This document shows positions 44,114 to 55,200 of a DNA stretch of 64,000 nt, piece after piece. The notes under the pieces were generated by a model. It was not told where the DNA came from. It saw only the letters and a list, made by a program, of their open reading frames with translations, and did not search any database. The stretch comes from Enoplolaimus lenunculus (lineage: Eukaryota; Nematoda; Enoplea; Enoplida; Thoracostomopsidae). Positions within the stretch are counted from its first letter, which is position 1, and each line of letters opens with the position of its first letter. The stretch is taken from contig JASANG010001833.1 of NCBI GenBank assembly GCA_030248215.1, forward strand, positions 62,001 to 126,000, written 5' to 3'. Made by a program: the position numbers and the translations under genes.

Positions 44114-45680
44114 TAGCTTTAATTAAACGTTTTATCATTAGTAGTTATAACCCCCACATGGGGGGTTATAACTACTGTCATTGCTTAGTCTGCGTTAATC
44201 AAGATAATGGTATTGGTGTAAGTGTGCGTTTCCGTTTTTTCTCAACACTTTTCCTCTACGATTTCAGCATTGTTTCTCAGTATTGAATGAATATTTTCTA
44301 AGCATAAATTTCAATTTTAGGCACTGTTTGTCCTGCGAATGTTCAAGGCAGTTAGTTTTTTGAAAACATAGCCTGTCATTGTTTGTCTAACAGTATTTTG
44401 TATGCTGCCTCAGAAAATTAGCAACCAGCATTCTTGGGAATAAATTCAGAATTACAAAAAACGATTAGGCAGTGACGAATCCTGAAATTTTTATGAAGTG
44501 GGGTTGAACCAAATGTGTTAATGAGAAAAAGAAGCCAAACGGCCTTTTGTGACCCTAAATGCATTGAGTTCAAAATTCCCAATTAGAGTCCATAAATGTC
44601 AATTACCCGAGATTACATAAATGGCTCCTGAACCAATTGAAGTTCGGTACATGATTTGATAACTCAAGGTATGTATTTCCTATGTTCATAGTAGTATCTC
44701 TAGTTATCAAGTATATTTCTAACATACTTAATTCATAATAGCTTCATAAGATAAAAGTGCAACGTGCAAACTACATAGAGTTGGCTGAATAATGAATTAC
44801 AGTCCGTACTGCACGTAAACTGGGGAACTTAGTTTTCTAGAAACCAAATAAATATCAGTTCAGGGAGTAATCGGATATTCGTTTACGGTAAAATTCCTTT
44901 TTCGTTTTCATTTCCGTTTCCGTTATAAAAATAACAGAATTTCTGTTTGTTCGATCAAAATTAGCTATAAATCACATATATTCTAAAACGTTTCTTTACA
45001 AATATGTTGCAGTTGTTCCAAATGAAATAAAATTTACAAAATTTGTCCAAAAGTTTAAAAATTTCGAAGCACCCGTCGTTTGTTTTTTAAAATTTTAGAA
45101 ATATCATTGAATATTTGCACGCCTCAACTGTGTTGGCATAAAAATAAAACATCTATGAAACGGTTATACTTGTTTCCGTTATTCTATAATCACTATCTGT
45201 TTCCACGTTTACACCATTGCATCCCTGTTATTCGGGTCACTTAGCTTTAATTAAACGTTTTATCATTAGTAGTTATAACCCCCACATGGGGGGTTATAAC
45301 TACTGTCATTGCTTAGTCAGCGTTAATCAAGATAATGGTATTGGTGTAAGTGTGCGTTTCCGTTTTTTCTCAACACTTTTCCTCTACGATTTCAGCATTG
45401 TTTCTCAGTATTGAATGAATATTTTCTAAGCATAAATTTCAATTTTAGGCACTGTTTGTCCTGCGAATGTTTAAGGCAGTTAGTTTTTTGAAAACATAGC
45501 CTGTCATTGTTTGTCTAACAGTATTTTGTATGCTGCCTCAGAAAATTAGCAACCAGCATTCTTGGGAATAAATTCAGAATTACAAAAAAACGATTAGGCA
45601 GTGACGGATCCTGAAATTTTTATGAAGTGGGGTTGAACCAAATGTGTTAATGAGAAAAAGAAGCCAAACGGCCTTTTGTG
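43551..45680. repeat. Tandem duplication, about 1.0 kb unit
   Basis: The first unit spans 43551-44545 and the second 44546-45680, both starting TTTGTGACCCTAAATGCATT and ending AAGAAGCCAAACGGCC plus TTTTGTG. The units are almost identical over most of their length. The second carries about 133 extra bases (about 44950-45080) ending in a GTTTGTT that also marks the junction in the first, so unit 1 may have lost this segment by deletion between short repeats. No gene is included. Confidence 0.9.
44140..44176. repeat. Perfect 16-bp stem hairpin
   Basis: AGTAGTTATAACCCCC pairs perfectly with GGGGGTTATAACTACT across a five-base loop. It is duplicated at 45268-45304 by the tandem duplication. Confidence 0.9.
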
Positions 45681-46326
45681 CTAAAAAGATACGAGAAAAT
45701 AAAGGCTTTGGGTCCTGTTAGACGGACCTAAGTCGAAGTAGATCCCTTGGATCCGCCAGCGTCCATACGGGAATTAAATTAACAATTTACCGTATTAAAC
45801 AACATGCTCGACATTTGCAACCAAAAAACTCTTCCTAAATGCGTATACAAGGGCGATGATAAAAAGCGGATATATCCCTTGCCGAAATTATTAAAAATAT
45901 AAAAATCACTTCTGGCAAAGCTAAGGATAACATTAATACGGATTTCGGAGGTCATAAATATTTTTACATAGGATGGATACATTTCGCAACGAACTCTTGG
46001 CAACGCCTCTGATGCTCATAGGTATGCTAGTTCAATAATTCCGCACACTTTGCTGTATGAACGCAAATACAATTTTGTAGTTCCTCGTTCAACTGAAATT
46101 CAATATCAACCCCAGTTTGACAAGATAAATAAAAAGACTACTCAACCGAATACCATTTAGAATAAAACTTTGGTAAATTTAGCTTCGTACAAAACGTGCG
46201 AACGTATTTTGAAAATTGTTTGTCTAAAAATGATGGTTTCGTCTAAAATATTAAAACTAAATTTTGACTTTTTTACGACCTGTGAAATCTGTTTTCATAG
46301 CCTATTGTAATCTTGTTAACTACTTA
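45681..46326. other. No recognisable feature
   Basis: AT-rich intergenic DNA. Confidence 0.45.
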
Positions 46327-46510
46327 AGCCAATGTATAGAACATAGCCGTAACAGTAGCACTAGCATTTTTCTTAGCCTAAGCTCTAGCGTGAACGTAAA
46401 AAATGAGCTTAGGCCTAAGCCTAAGCCTAAGCAAAAAATTAATCTAAAGCTTATGCTTACTCTATTGCAGTTCCATAAAAAAAGTTGCGCTCCTGATCTT
46501 TAATTTTTCC
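46327..46510. mobile_element. CCTAAG-hexamer MITE, diverged
   Basis: Left AGCCAATGTATAGAACATAG, then CCTAAG hexamers, AATCTAAAGCTTATGCTTAC and a worn right end near GATCTTTAATTTTTCC. Confidence 0.6.
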
Positions 46511-47847
46511 ACCATTTGCGTCACATGTTGGACAACTCATTATAAGAGTAAACTGCTGATTTTAGATAGAAATTTAGTGTGAACTGACTTTGAGATTAAT
46601 CCTCCAAAAGTGGATTGGGACGATTTGAAACTGCAGCGCGCGTTGGTACATTTTCTGCCGAGCAAGAAAGATGTGTACTTTTGTTCGAATCATTATAGAC
46701 TCTTGGTAAAACAACACTTAATACTATTCTATGCGTTTCAGCTTCACTGAAGTGCAATGAATAACATACCCAAACCTACTAATAAATACACAATAGTCAG
46801 TTAACAGTTTCACACGAATGTCGGTACTTGCGAATGCTAACGGGGACATGCAGACCTAGGCCCCTTAGCATCAGGGATCAAAACCCAAATTTTGCATTAA
46901 AATATAGCGCTAAAATTGTGTTTTCGCTTTTCGCTCGGTTCGCTCACGAGTTTTTTTCACTCATATACCGCGTGGCCTCCCTCCTACCAAATTTCTGCAT
47001 CTGCCACTGCGAATAGGGTGCTCGAGTCGAAAAGCTACGAATGTTAATTATCATAATGAGGTTTGTTTTTTGGATCATACAGCAGGCACACACAACAGTT
47101 GTATGTTATATTTTTCCGTCGTCAAACACATTTTTCGGATTAAACTGTTGTAAAAATGGCATCCTTGTAAGCCCATCCGAAATATGCTTTTAGTGTATCT
47201 GTTTGTTATCAGTTATGGTTCATTTCGACGCTTTATAGGATATGAGGATGTTATTTTTGAAATCTACCAGTTGTAATCTTTACCCATACGAACTGTTTTG
47301 ACATCCGCGGATGTGAACGGTTACTGTTTAGAATATGTTTACGCTGCGGTATCATACGCAAGTAATGTGGGTACGGTAGCGTACGGTGACGTGCGGCGAC
47401 GGGCGACGATAAAATTTTGAAAAAATTATTTCGCTTCCCTGAATACCTTGTGTGTAAAATAGTTTGTATCGATCAGTATTGAGAGTTTATTACCGTAACT
47501 CAAAGAAAACCAGCTTATGAATAAATTTTTTAAACTTGCGGCGGGATTCGCTAACAACTCAATCTCTTAAAGTGACGTTCAGCTTTTAGCAATAATATTA
47601 ATACTGTGCTGACGTGTTTTTTGCGCTTGCAAGGCTATGAATAAATTATTCAGCACCAAAAACGGTTTGGCACTTTGCGTCCTGTGAATTTCGATGCAAG
47701 TTCTTTGACAATGGTAAAGAGTAAACTTCGATAATGTATTTGGTTAATTAAGTTTACGAACTATAACGTGCTAGTTTTTACGGCAAAACACAATATACGG
47801 CAAAACACTATAGAGGATATATGTAGTTTGTAGTAGAAGGATTAAAC
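46511..47847. other. Intergenic; one unassigned open stretch
   Basis: At 46588-46750 (plus) an open stretch reads INPPKVDWDDLKLQRALVHF then LPSKKDVYFCSNHYRLL. It has no recognised family and no good acceptor. The rest is featureless AT-rich DNA; 47330-47410 contains a GC-rich GTACGGT/ACGTGCGGCGACGGGCGAC patch resembling the GGGTGGCG MITE family. Confidence 0.3.
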
Positions 47848-48015
47848 AGGGCCGTAGCCAGCTCAACTTGCTAAGTGGGATCAGAACATTTCAGCATGGG
47901 CTTGTGGTTGATATTGCAAGCTTTACCAGCGGCGCTTTTAAATGCTTTGTTTTTGGGGCAAAATTTTTTCTAAGAAAGCTGTGGTTTCCTAAATCCATTA
48001 AGGCTACGATCCCGA
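47848..48015. mobile_element. GGCCCGTAGCCAGC-family MITE, diverged
   Basis: GGCCGTAGCCAGCTCAACTT then GCTAAGTGGG; right side GGCTACGATCCCGATTAAG. The interior is worn. Confidence 0.5.
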
Positions 48016-49583
48016 TTAAGTCCATTATTTTGATCCACGGCTTTTAAAAGGGGTGAATAGGCCATCGGACCTACCGGAACAGTATCCGGTCAACTGGTTG
48101 AAATTTAGGCACCTCGGCAAAATAAAAAATCTTACTTATGCAGTCATTTTTCGAAATAGTCAGAAGTTTACCGGCTTTATCAAAATGCCAGAGCCAATTT
48201 TTAGTTACAGCCCAGCTCTGATTCGTAATAAAACAGCGGCTCAGTTTCTGAAATTTTAGCTAAACATTGTATACTGAATTATTGTCAAAGTAAAAATAAA
48301 GTCACAAACAAGAATGATTTAATTTTAAGCCTCTGAAATAGAAAAAAGACAACTTTTCCCAATGTGAAACCGGAGTATTTATCGTGTGAACTGCACAAAT
48401 CCACATGTGCTAGAACATTTTACGATCACCATGCATTAAACAAATTCAAGTATTTACTTAACTTATGTACGCTTTATAAATAATAAATTGGATGAATATT
48501 TACTTCAGCAGATAGTGCAAAAATGTGATTGTACTAAAAGCAAGTAGTCATATACCCGCCTGCATGCACTTATGTATCCAGAATTCTGTGCATGGGGGTG
48601 ACTGGGTATATTTTTACGCCTTATGAGAAATTTTTTATAACCACATCGTGGGGGGTCCCGCCAACAAATCTAGGTCCACCTGTCCCGCAAGGATACCAGG
48701 AATATACCAAAAATTAACACAATTTTGTACGATTTTTATGTTGATTTCGATATTTTATATGCAATTAATCTATCTTTTCATGTACGTATTTTACGGATTC
48801 ACGACAGTTTAAAACGGAATTTAGCAAACAGGCGAACAGAAAAACTCGATCAACGATAAAAAAATTTAGATATTCAGGCTTATGGAGAAAATTTTCGTCT
48901 TACTTTTGAGTTAAAAATTTCAAAACCACCAAAAATTTATTTTCTCAAATTTTGTTGTATTTTTCTCCGGTATGGGGTCGGTTTGACCTTTGCTGTAGCT
49001 TGGGCAAACACGGTGGTTTGTTATTCGCATAGGACCGTGTGTTGTAAGCCGAAAAAACTTTCGTCCAATTTTCATTGTTGCGTATCGTTACAACTAATAC
49101 ACACGTAGTTCCTGAAAACTCATTAGCCTAAACCAGGAATAGTAAATATATGTGGCTATATAATCTGTTTGGGTGTTTATTGGCTGGCTGGTTACTACGA
49201 ACGCTAATCAGTGTTTTTTGCTGCAGAGACCGATATTCGGTTTAGTGGTTTAGTTTCATTCTGGCATTGTTTTATAGATTAGTGTAATAAGTGGTGCCAT
49301 AATATTCGGTTTGGGTGTTGTGCAACTGGGGGCTTTGGAGCAAAACTTATAATAGAGTGATAGTGTGACACCAGTAAGCCATTTAATCAGGGATGTGCGA
49401 TTGCTACCCCCAATGCACTGAGATCCGGGAGTGCCAGTAATTACTTTGGTGGCGTTAAAACAAAACTATATACTTACTAAAATGATGTAGCTATGTAAAT
49501 TCAACAATAATGCTGTTTTACCCCTTTTTGGTTGTAAAATAAGGGATTCTTATTTACGAAGGGTTTTCTCGATTGTAGCAGCA
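48016..49583. other. No recognisable feature
   Basis: Intergenic DNA; only short chance open frames. Confidence 0.45.
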
Positions 49584-49763
49584 AATATCCAGGCCCGTAG
49601 CCAGCTCATCTGGCTGCGGGGAGGGGGCTAAAACCTTTTCAAAAGGGGCGTTCAAGTAGTATCTATGAGTTACAATCAATTTGCACATTCTCCAGGGGGC
49701 CAAAATTTTTTCTCGAGGGGCTGAGCCACTCTGCCCCCTCATTGGCTACGGGTCCGCAAATAA
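49584..49763. mobile_element. GGCCCGTAGCCAGC-family MITE with 8-bp duplication
   Basis: Flanks GCAAATAT and GCAAATAA match at 7 of 8. Left CCAGGCCCGTAGCCAGCTCA; right CATTGGCTACGGGTCC. Poly-purine GGGG blocks in both halves are typical of the family. Confidence 0.75.
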
Positions 49764-51292
49764 AGCCGAATTGCTCAATGTTGACTTATTTGCCAGATGC
49801 GTAGCCAGGATTTTATTTTGAACGGGTTTAAAGTCATGTATAAAAGTTTTCTTTCGAGCGATCGTAACAACAGATAGAAAAATTCTCGTATGCGCTTATG
49901 TTCAGAGCCATCTGAATCACTGTTGGAAGCGGGTCGGAGTTTAAAAAATTTGTGGTGGCTCATAATTTGTCATAACTTGGAAGCTTGACCCTCGTAACCC
50001 ATATTTCATTATTTTTTACTATAATAAGCAATCAACGTAGACAGTATTGCAAGTTTTATTTTAGCGTAAAGAACAATATATATTTACATTGAATTTTTAT
50101 ATTATTCTAACTTGTTTTTCTAAAATTGTCTGAGCGTGTATTGCCAAAATTTTCAATTTATACCATACTTCATAACTTATCACACGTTTCCAGCTACTGC
50201 ATTTGTTTCAGGCTTTTGGTATTGCAAATGGTGTCTTTTTACACAATTAAAGTTGATAAAATAGCGTTAAAATGAATTTTTCAGTAACAAGTATTTTTTA
50301 TTTTTCTGTTCCGGTATTTTTTCAATCTTTCTTGTTCCGGTTCCGGTATTTTATAATTCCTGTTGTACTGCTTGACTGTGTAACAAATGATGAATTGGCA
50401 GCGATGATGCTATATTTCTAGCCTCACCCCATTCACTTGTCCGTAAAGCGACAAGACCTATCACCAGCTATTGATCTGATAGGTGCTATACACATCTGCA
50501 TGGGCGCTGGTTCAAATACAATTTTACTGTTTAAATCACATCAGATACAACATAGAACGATATGCTTCAGGTTCGCAGTTACACAGTAACACCTGGTTTG
50601 AATTGAATTGTAAAATTTTTGCAATAATTTCAACTAAACTTAAGACTAATAACCTCAAATGATGTGTGCAGCAAATAAGCACGTAATACAGCACATTTTT
50701 CGCATATATTTTATTAGGTTCACTTCTTTGACAGTTTTGAGATCTGTAATTGCAGTGTTTGTCAGTTTGAAAACGAATTGCTAATTTGTGATTGATGGTT
50801 ATACGCATTTGACAATATGAGCCTTCGTAAACTTGAAAATTTTCGCAAACCCTACGGTATGCTGGCTTTGGTGGTAGGTGAGACAAGTTATAGTAAATAC
50901 TGCATAATAATTGTACAATTTAGGCTTAGTTTGATACGTAAGCTTTAGATTTACACAATACTGGAATACGTAACTGTTTGAGATTAATTTCGTTAGGTCG
51001 AAATGAATATGTTTGTCACCAGAAATATGGTATATTTTTGTATGACTTTTTTTTCGTTTTCAGATAAACTTCTAAAATTGTTCAATTAATGAAAAATATA
51101 TTTAAATTTTAACAATACTGTAGTAAGCATTTGTCAAGGAACACAAATCAACGATTCAGTATGGTTAGTTTCGCAAGTTGCTTTAGCAAAATTATGTTGT
51201 ATTAAATTGGTTCAGTACGATCGCACCCCTTTAATACCTCGAACTTTGAGCTTCACAAAGCCAGGGAATTTAGTTTTGGGTCCAAAATAACG
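49764..51292. other. No gene seen
   Basis: CGTAGCCAGGATTTTATTTT near 49799 is a fragment of a related repeat. A minus-strand open frame of about 116 codons near 50540-50880 is AT-rich and unlike any known protein. The upstream exons of the ferlin gene (C2A) may lie here or further left but were not recognised. Confidence 0.35.
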
Positions 51293-51491
51293 GGCCAATT
51301 TAAAGAACAGCGGTGGAACAGTAGGCATATTCCTAAGCCTAAGCCTAAGCGTAAGAATGAACATAATGAACATATTCTTAAACCTAAGCCTATGCATAAG
51401 CCTAAGCCCAGCAAAAAATTTGTCTAAAGCTTAAGCTTACTCTTTTCTAGTCCCACAGAAAAACGTTCCACCCCTGATCTTCACATAAGCC
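51293..51491. mobile_element. CCTAAG-hexamer MITE
   Basis: Left GGCCAATTTAAAGAACAGCG; right CCTGATCTTCACATAAGCC; CCTAAG hexamers and TCTAAAGCTTAAGCTTACTC inside. Confidence 0.7.
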
Positions 51492-52230
51492 AAAAGATGT
51501 AACCTTTAACATGCAACCCTTTGATCCTGTAACTCAAGTAATTCTTAAGATTACACTGGAAACCGGCAATGATGACGTATTAAAGCAGTGTCTTTCTACC
51601 CGGCAGAAATAAATCCTCATTGTGGCGTGCATTCGTGTAACTCCTTGACGTCATTGTCTCGTTACGTCATATTTGTTGTTTTATACTGTGTGTTATAGCC
51701 GTGATTTAGGATTGGAGGGGGCCGTTTTGAAAACTAAAAACTTCACACCCTTTAGTTTTGAAATAAGTTCAGTTTTGTAATAGAGCGATATTGACGGGGA
51801 CCAGTCGTACGCCAGCAAAGGCGTCACCAGAATTATATTTTCGCGAGCGTGTATATTCTTATATAACAAATTTTACTTTGAAATCTGGCATCTAGAAGTG
51901 AATTGCAGAAAAAGCTGCGATAATTGCATTTTGTATGATTTTGTCAAAAATTAAATGTGTATATTCTAGTGATTTTAATTTATATACGGTCCTGTTTGCT
52001 AGAAGGGACTCAGCTGTAGAATTCGTAAGCGAATCAAGCACGAATCGAGTCGCATGTTTTTGTATTTAAGCTCCGCAAAAAACTTTCATGTTTGGGATGC
52101 AGTACAGTTTATAAAATTGATTTTCATTTTCAAACACAGAGTTTTTCGACCCGGTCCTCTTAATATTGGAAAGGTTTCGGACAGCGGTAAGCAGGTCCAT
52201 GCGATTTAAGGGGGTTTGTTGTTATTCTAG
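51492..52230. other. Flank or intron upstream of the first ferlin exon seen
   Basis: Contains TTGACGTCATTG and GTTACGTCATAT (CRE-like) near 51647-51670. A 47-base stretch at 52140-52186 has a possible acceptor and donor but would need a 44-base intron, and it does not match the ferlin linker. Confidence 0.3.
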
Positions 52231-55200
52231 CAAGCATCGTCCGTAATTTCGAATGATGAAGACTCTCGTGCATTGCTTGGGGATGTCGAAAAAACGCTGA
52301 CACAAATGGAAAAAGTGATGTCTGAAGTAAATATTAAATATCAGTTGTGGATCCGCAGAGGCGATGGAAAATGTATCCCATACACCAATCCTGAAATGCT
52401 GAACCTTTTGCTATGCAAACTGCTCATTTGAAACTCACAATCTATTTTTTTCGACAAGTAGGGGAGTAATATAGCGAAGCTAAAACGCCAGTTCCAAATT
52501 ATTGCGCTTTTGGCGCAATTGTTCAATCTTGAAATATTGAAAAATTTACTAAAAATGTCATTTTAAAATTTTAAAATTTCGGAACACAAAAAGTATCTTT
52601 CTCCAATTCCCCGCTAGAAAATTCTAGGTCCAACACTATGGTAATACCAGTTTTTTTGTTTGCTTTCCAGAGCTAGCACTCGATTGCGTACTTTTCCCTG
52701 GTTGACAGAGCGGCTAAGAAAGATCTGGCCAATGAGCTTATACTGCTATTATTGATTTAACTGGGAAGATGCGCAATCATCCTCGTAACTATACTTCTGT
52801 TAGAGGGGGCTCTAAAATTAGGCCCCACCAGTGCCGGAGAAGGCAGGGGTGGGGGCTGCCCCCACAATTCAGGCCTCACAATCGAGTAAAGTTGAACTAA
52901 TTTTTTCGCATCAAATGGTATTAAATCTTAACGAAAGCTTTTGCGGGCCAATTTTACGAGGGCAAATTGGACCGGCGAATGAAAGTTCGCGAACGGGAAG
53001 TCAATCGAAAATTTTTGTGTTTAAATTTCAACACAACATTGTTTGATGATATTTTCAGAATCAAGTTTCTCCGGCGAGTTTGAATACTGCCAAAAAACGA
53101 CCATCTCAACGTTCTGTTCGGAGCATAGAACGCGGACGTTCTACGAATTCTCAAGCAATTGTTCAAGCGAATCGTCGACATGATACAAGGTAAGTGAGCT
53201 TTTACTTGGCTTTTCTTCGGAATCGCTTAATAGCCAAAGGCAACTGACGCAGCAGCTGATCGAGAACGAGCGCAGCTCACAAATGCTGGATTGAGATGCA
53301 AAAATTGGGTCAATCAAATTTACTCTTTTCGAAATAGGCTTTTCGGGCCTACACAAATGACAAATTTGACTCACGGTACATGATTGTATATAAAAGAAAT
53401 TCGCGAGCGAAACAAACTGGAAGCCAAACGCAATTTTAGTAATTTATACGTAACAGACCTTACTATTTTTTCATAATCAAATTTCAGTCTATGTTATGCA
53501 AATTATCTGACTTCCTAAATGGTAGAGACCGGATCGCTACACCCCCAGCTGCTGGGCCACTACCGAAAGCGATCACAGGTTGGATTGCTAGTTGCACTGT
53601 TTCGTCTGAACGTTTTACTCAAATTTAAAACAGATTAATAATCTGACGACGTTCCAATTCACTGTATCCACCGAAATCTACTCGATGTCACACCCTATTT
53701 TGAATAATCTTAAATTCTAAAGCCTAAGCCTTAACCTTGAATTTGAGGAAATGTAGTCGAAATACCTTGCATTTTGGTGCACTGAATACAGTCGAATATT
53801 CAATCTGAGATAATACACTATGGAAAAAATTTTCAGTACGTCTTCGAAAACTGTTTTACACCGCCTAACAAAACTTGTACTTAAACAGCTAACACTGAGT
53901 TAAAGGACTGGGCACAAACTTAGACCTGAACTAAGCGTTTTTCTAAACCTAAGCCTAAACCCAAACGTAAACGTGGATAAAAGCGTACAAAATCTGGCAT
54001 TTTATGTACAAAAATTACAATTTGGAAAACATTCCAGTATAGCTTGTGTTTACATTTAGGGCGCTCGCTTCGTTTTGGAAAGCGACCAAACGATTCCGAC
54101 GAACCAAAAAATCGCGCAGATACGACAGTGACGATTACACATCGTTAGATGAAGATAATAACAATATTGATCCTACTGAGATCGGTAAGTACGCATTTAG
54201 TGTTTACTGTAGTGATCCGAATAAGAGAGGGGGGACTGATATTTATTTGGCCTCTCCAGAGGGTGCCCCCCCTTGTTATTCGGTTACGGACTGTTACTTA
54301 TTTTTAACCCACGCTCCGCCGCCCTTCGTTAATGATATATATTTGGTACTGCAATTAATATATGTTGAATTAAACGTCTATTTGTCTTGTGTCCATAGCT
54401 TGAGCGATAATACAAGGTTATATTTAGGAATGTACTTTCAAAATTTACGTACGCTTTAAAGTTTGAACTCAAATTAATTGTTCCGGGAGTCATTTATGCG
54501 CTACCATTAGGATTAATTGACATTTATGGACTCTTATTAGGGTTTAGGGACTATCCGCTTACGAATTCTTATTAGGGATACGGACTCCAATTGATTCGGA
54601 CTCAAAATGGGGACCCCACTCTTATCACCCCTCCCCCTCTTATTCCGGTCAACACAGTATGGTTTTTGACTAAACTTTCTATCGGTGACGGGCTTTGGTA
54701 TATAGGCGCAAGTACCAAAGAGGTTTGTACGGTAGACTGTGAGCTTGGTAAGGTAGGTACGGGCGCGTAGCCAAGGGAGGCTCAGCCCCCCTGAAAAAAT
54801 TTTGCACACCCCCGCCTAAAAAATTTCCAACCTTGCTTGTAAGTCATTAAACAACCTTGAATGATCCTCCTGAAAATTTTTTTGCCTCCTCCTGGGTAAG
54901 TGCCATAGTTTGGGTGGGTAAAGTATTGAATAGAAAAATTTGACGCACTCTGATGAGTTTAGTTTCCTTATTGAACAAAACGTGGCGTTCTGGTCTGGTC
55001 TGTTTGCTGACTTGTGTTTTAATGTAGGTACAGTAAACATTGAAATTTTAGAATTTCGCTTCCGTCAAGCAAATCACAAAATATGCTTTTTAACTGTGAC
55101 ATTTGCTAAAAACCCATTTGTACCCTGTTTTTAAACCCTTGGGATACAAAAAATGTGTCCAAATTTTTGTAAATGTATAGCTCATTCGACAGAACTTTGT

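Noticed and set aside
50536-50886. 116-codon minus-strand open frame as a gene
   Set aside because: AT-rich, no recognisable motif, no splice support; consistent with a chance frame.
52140-52186. Extra ferlin exon separated by a 44-base intron
   Set aside because: Splice motifs and phase allow it, but the encoded peptide (FFDPVLLILERFRTA) does not fit the ferlin linker and the intron would be far shorter than all the others.
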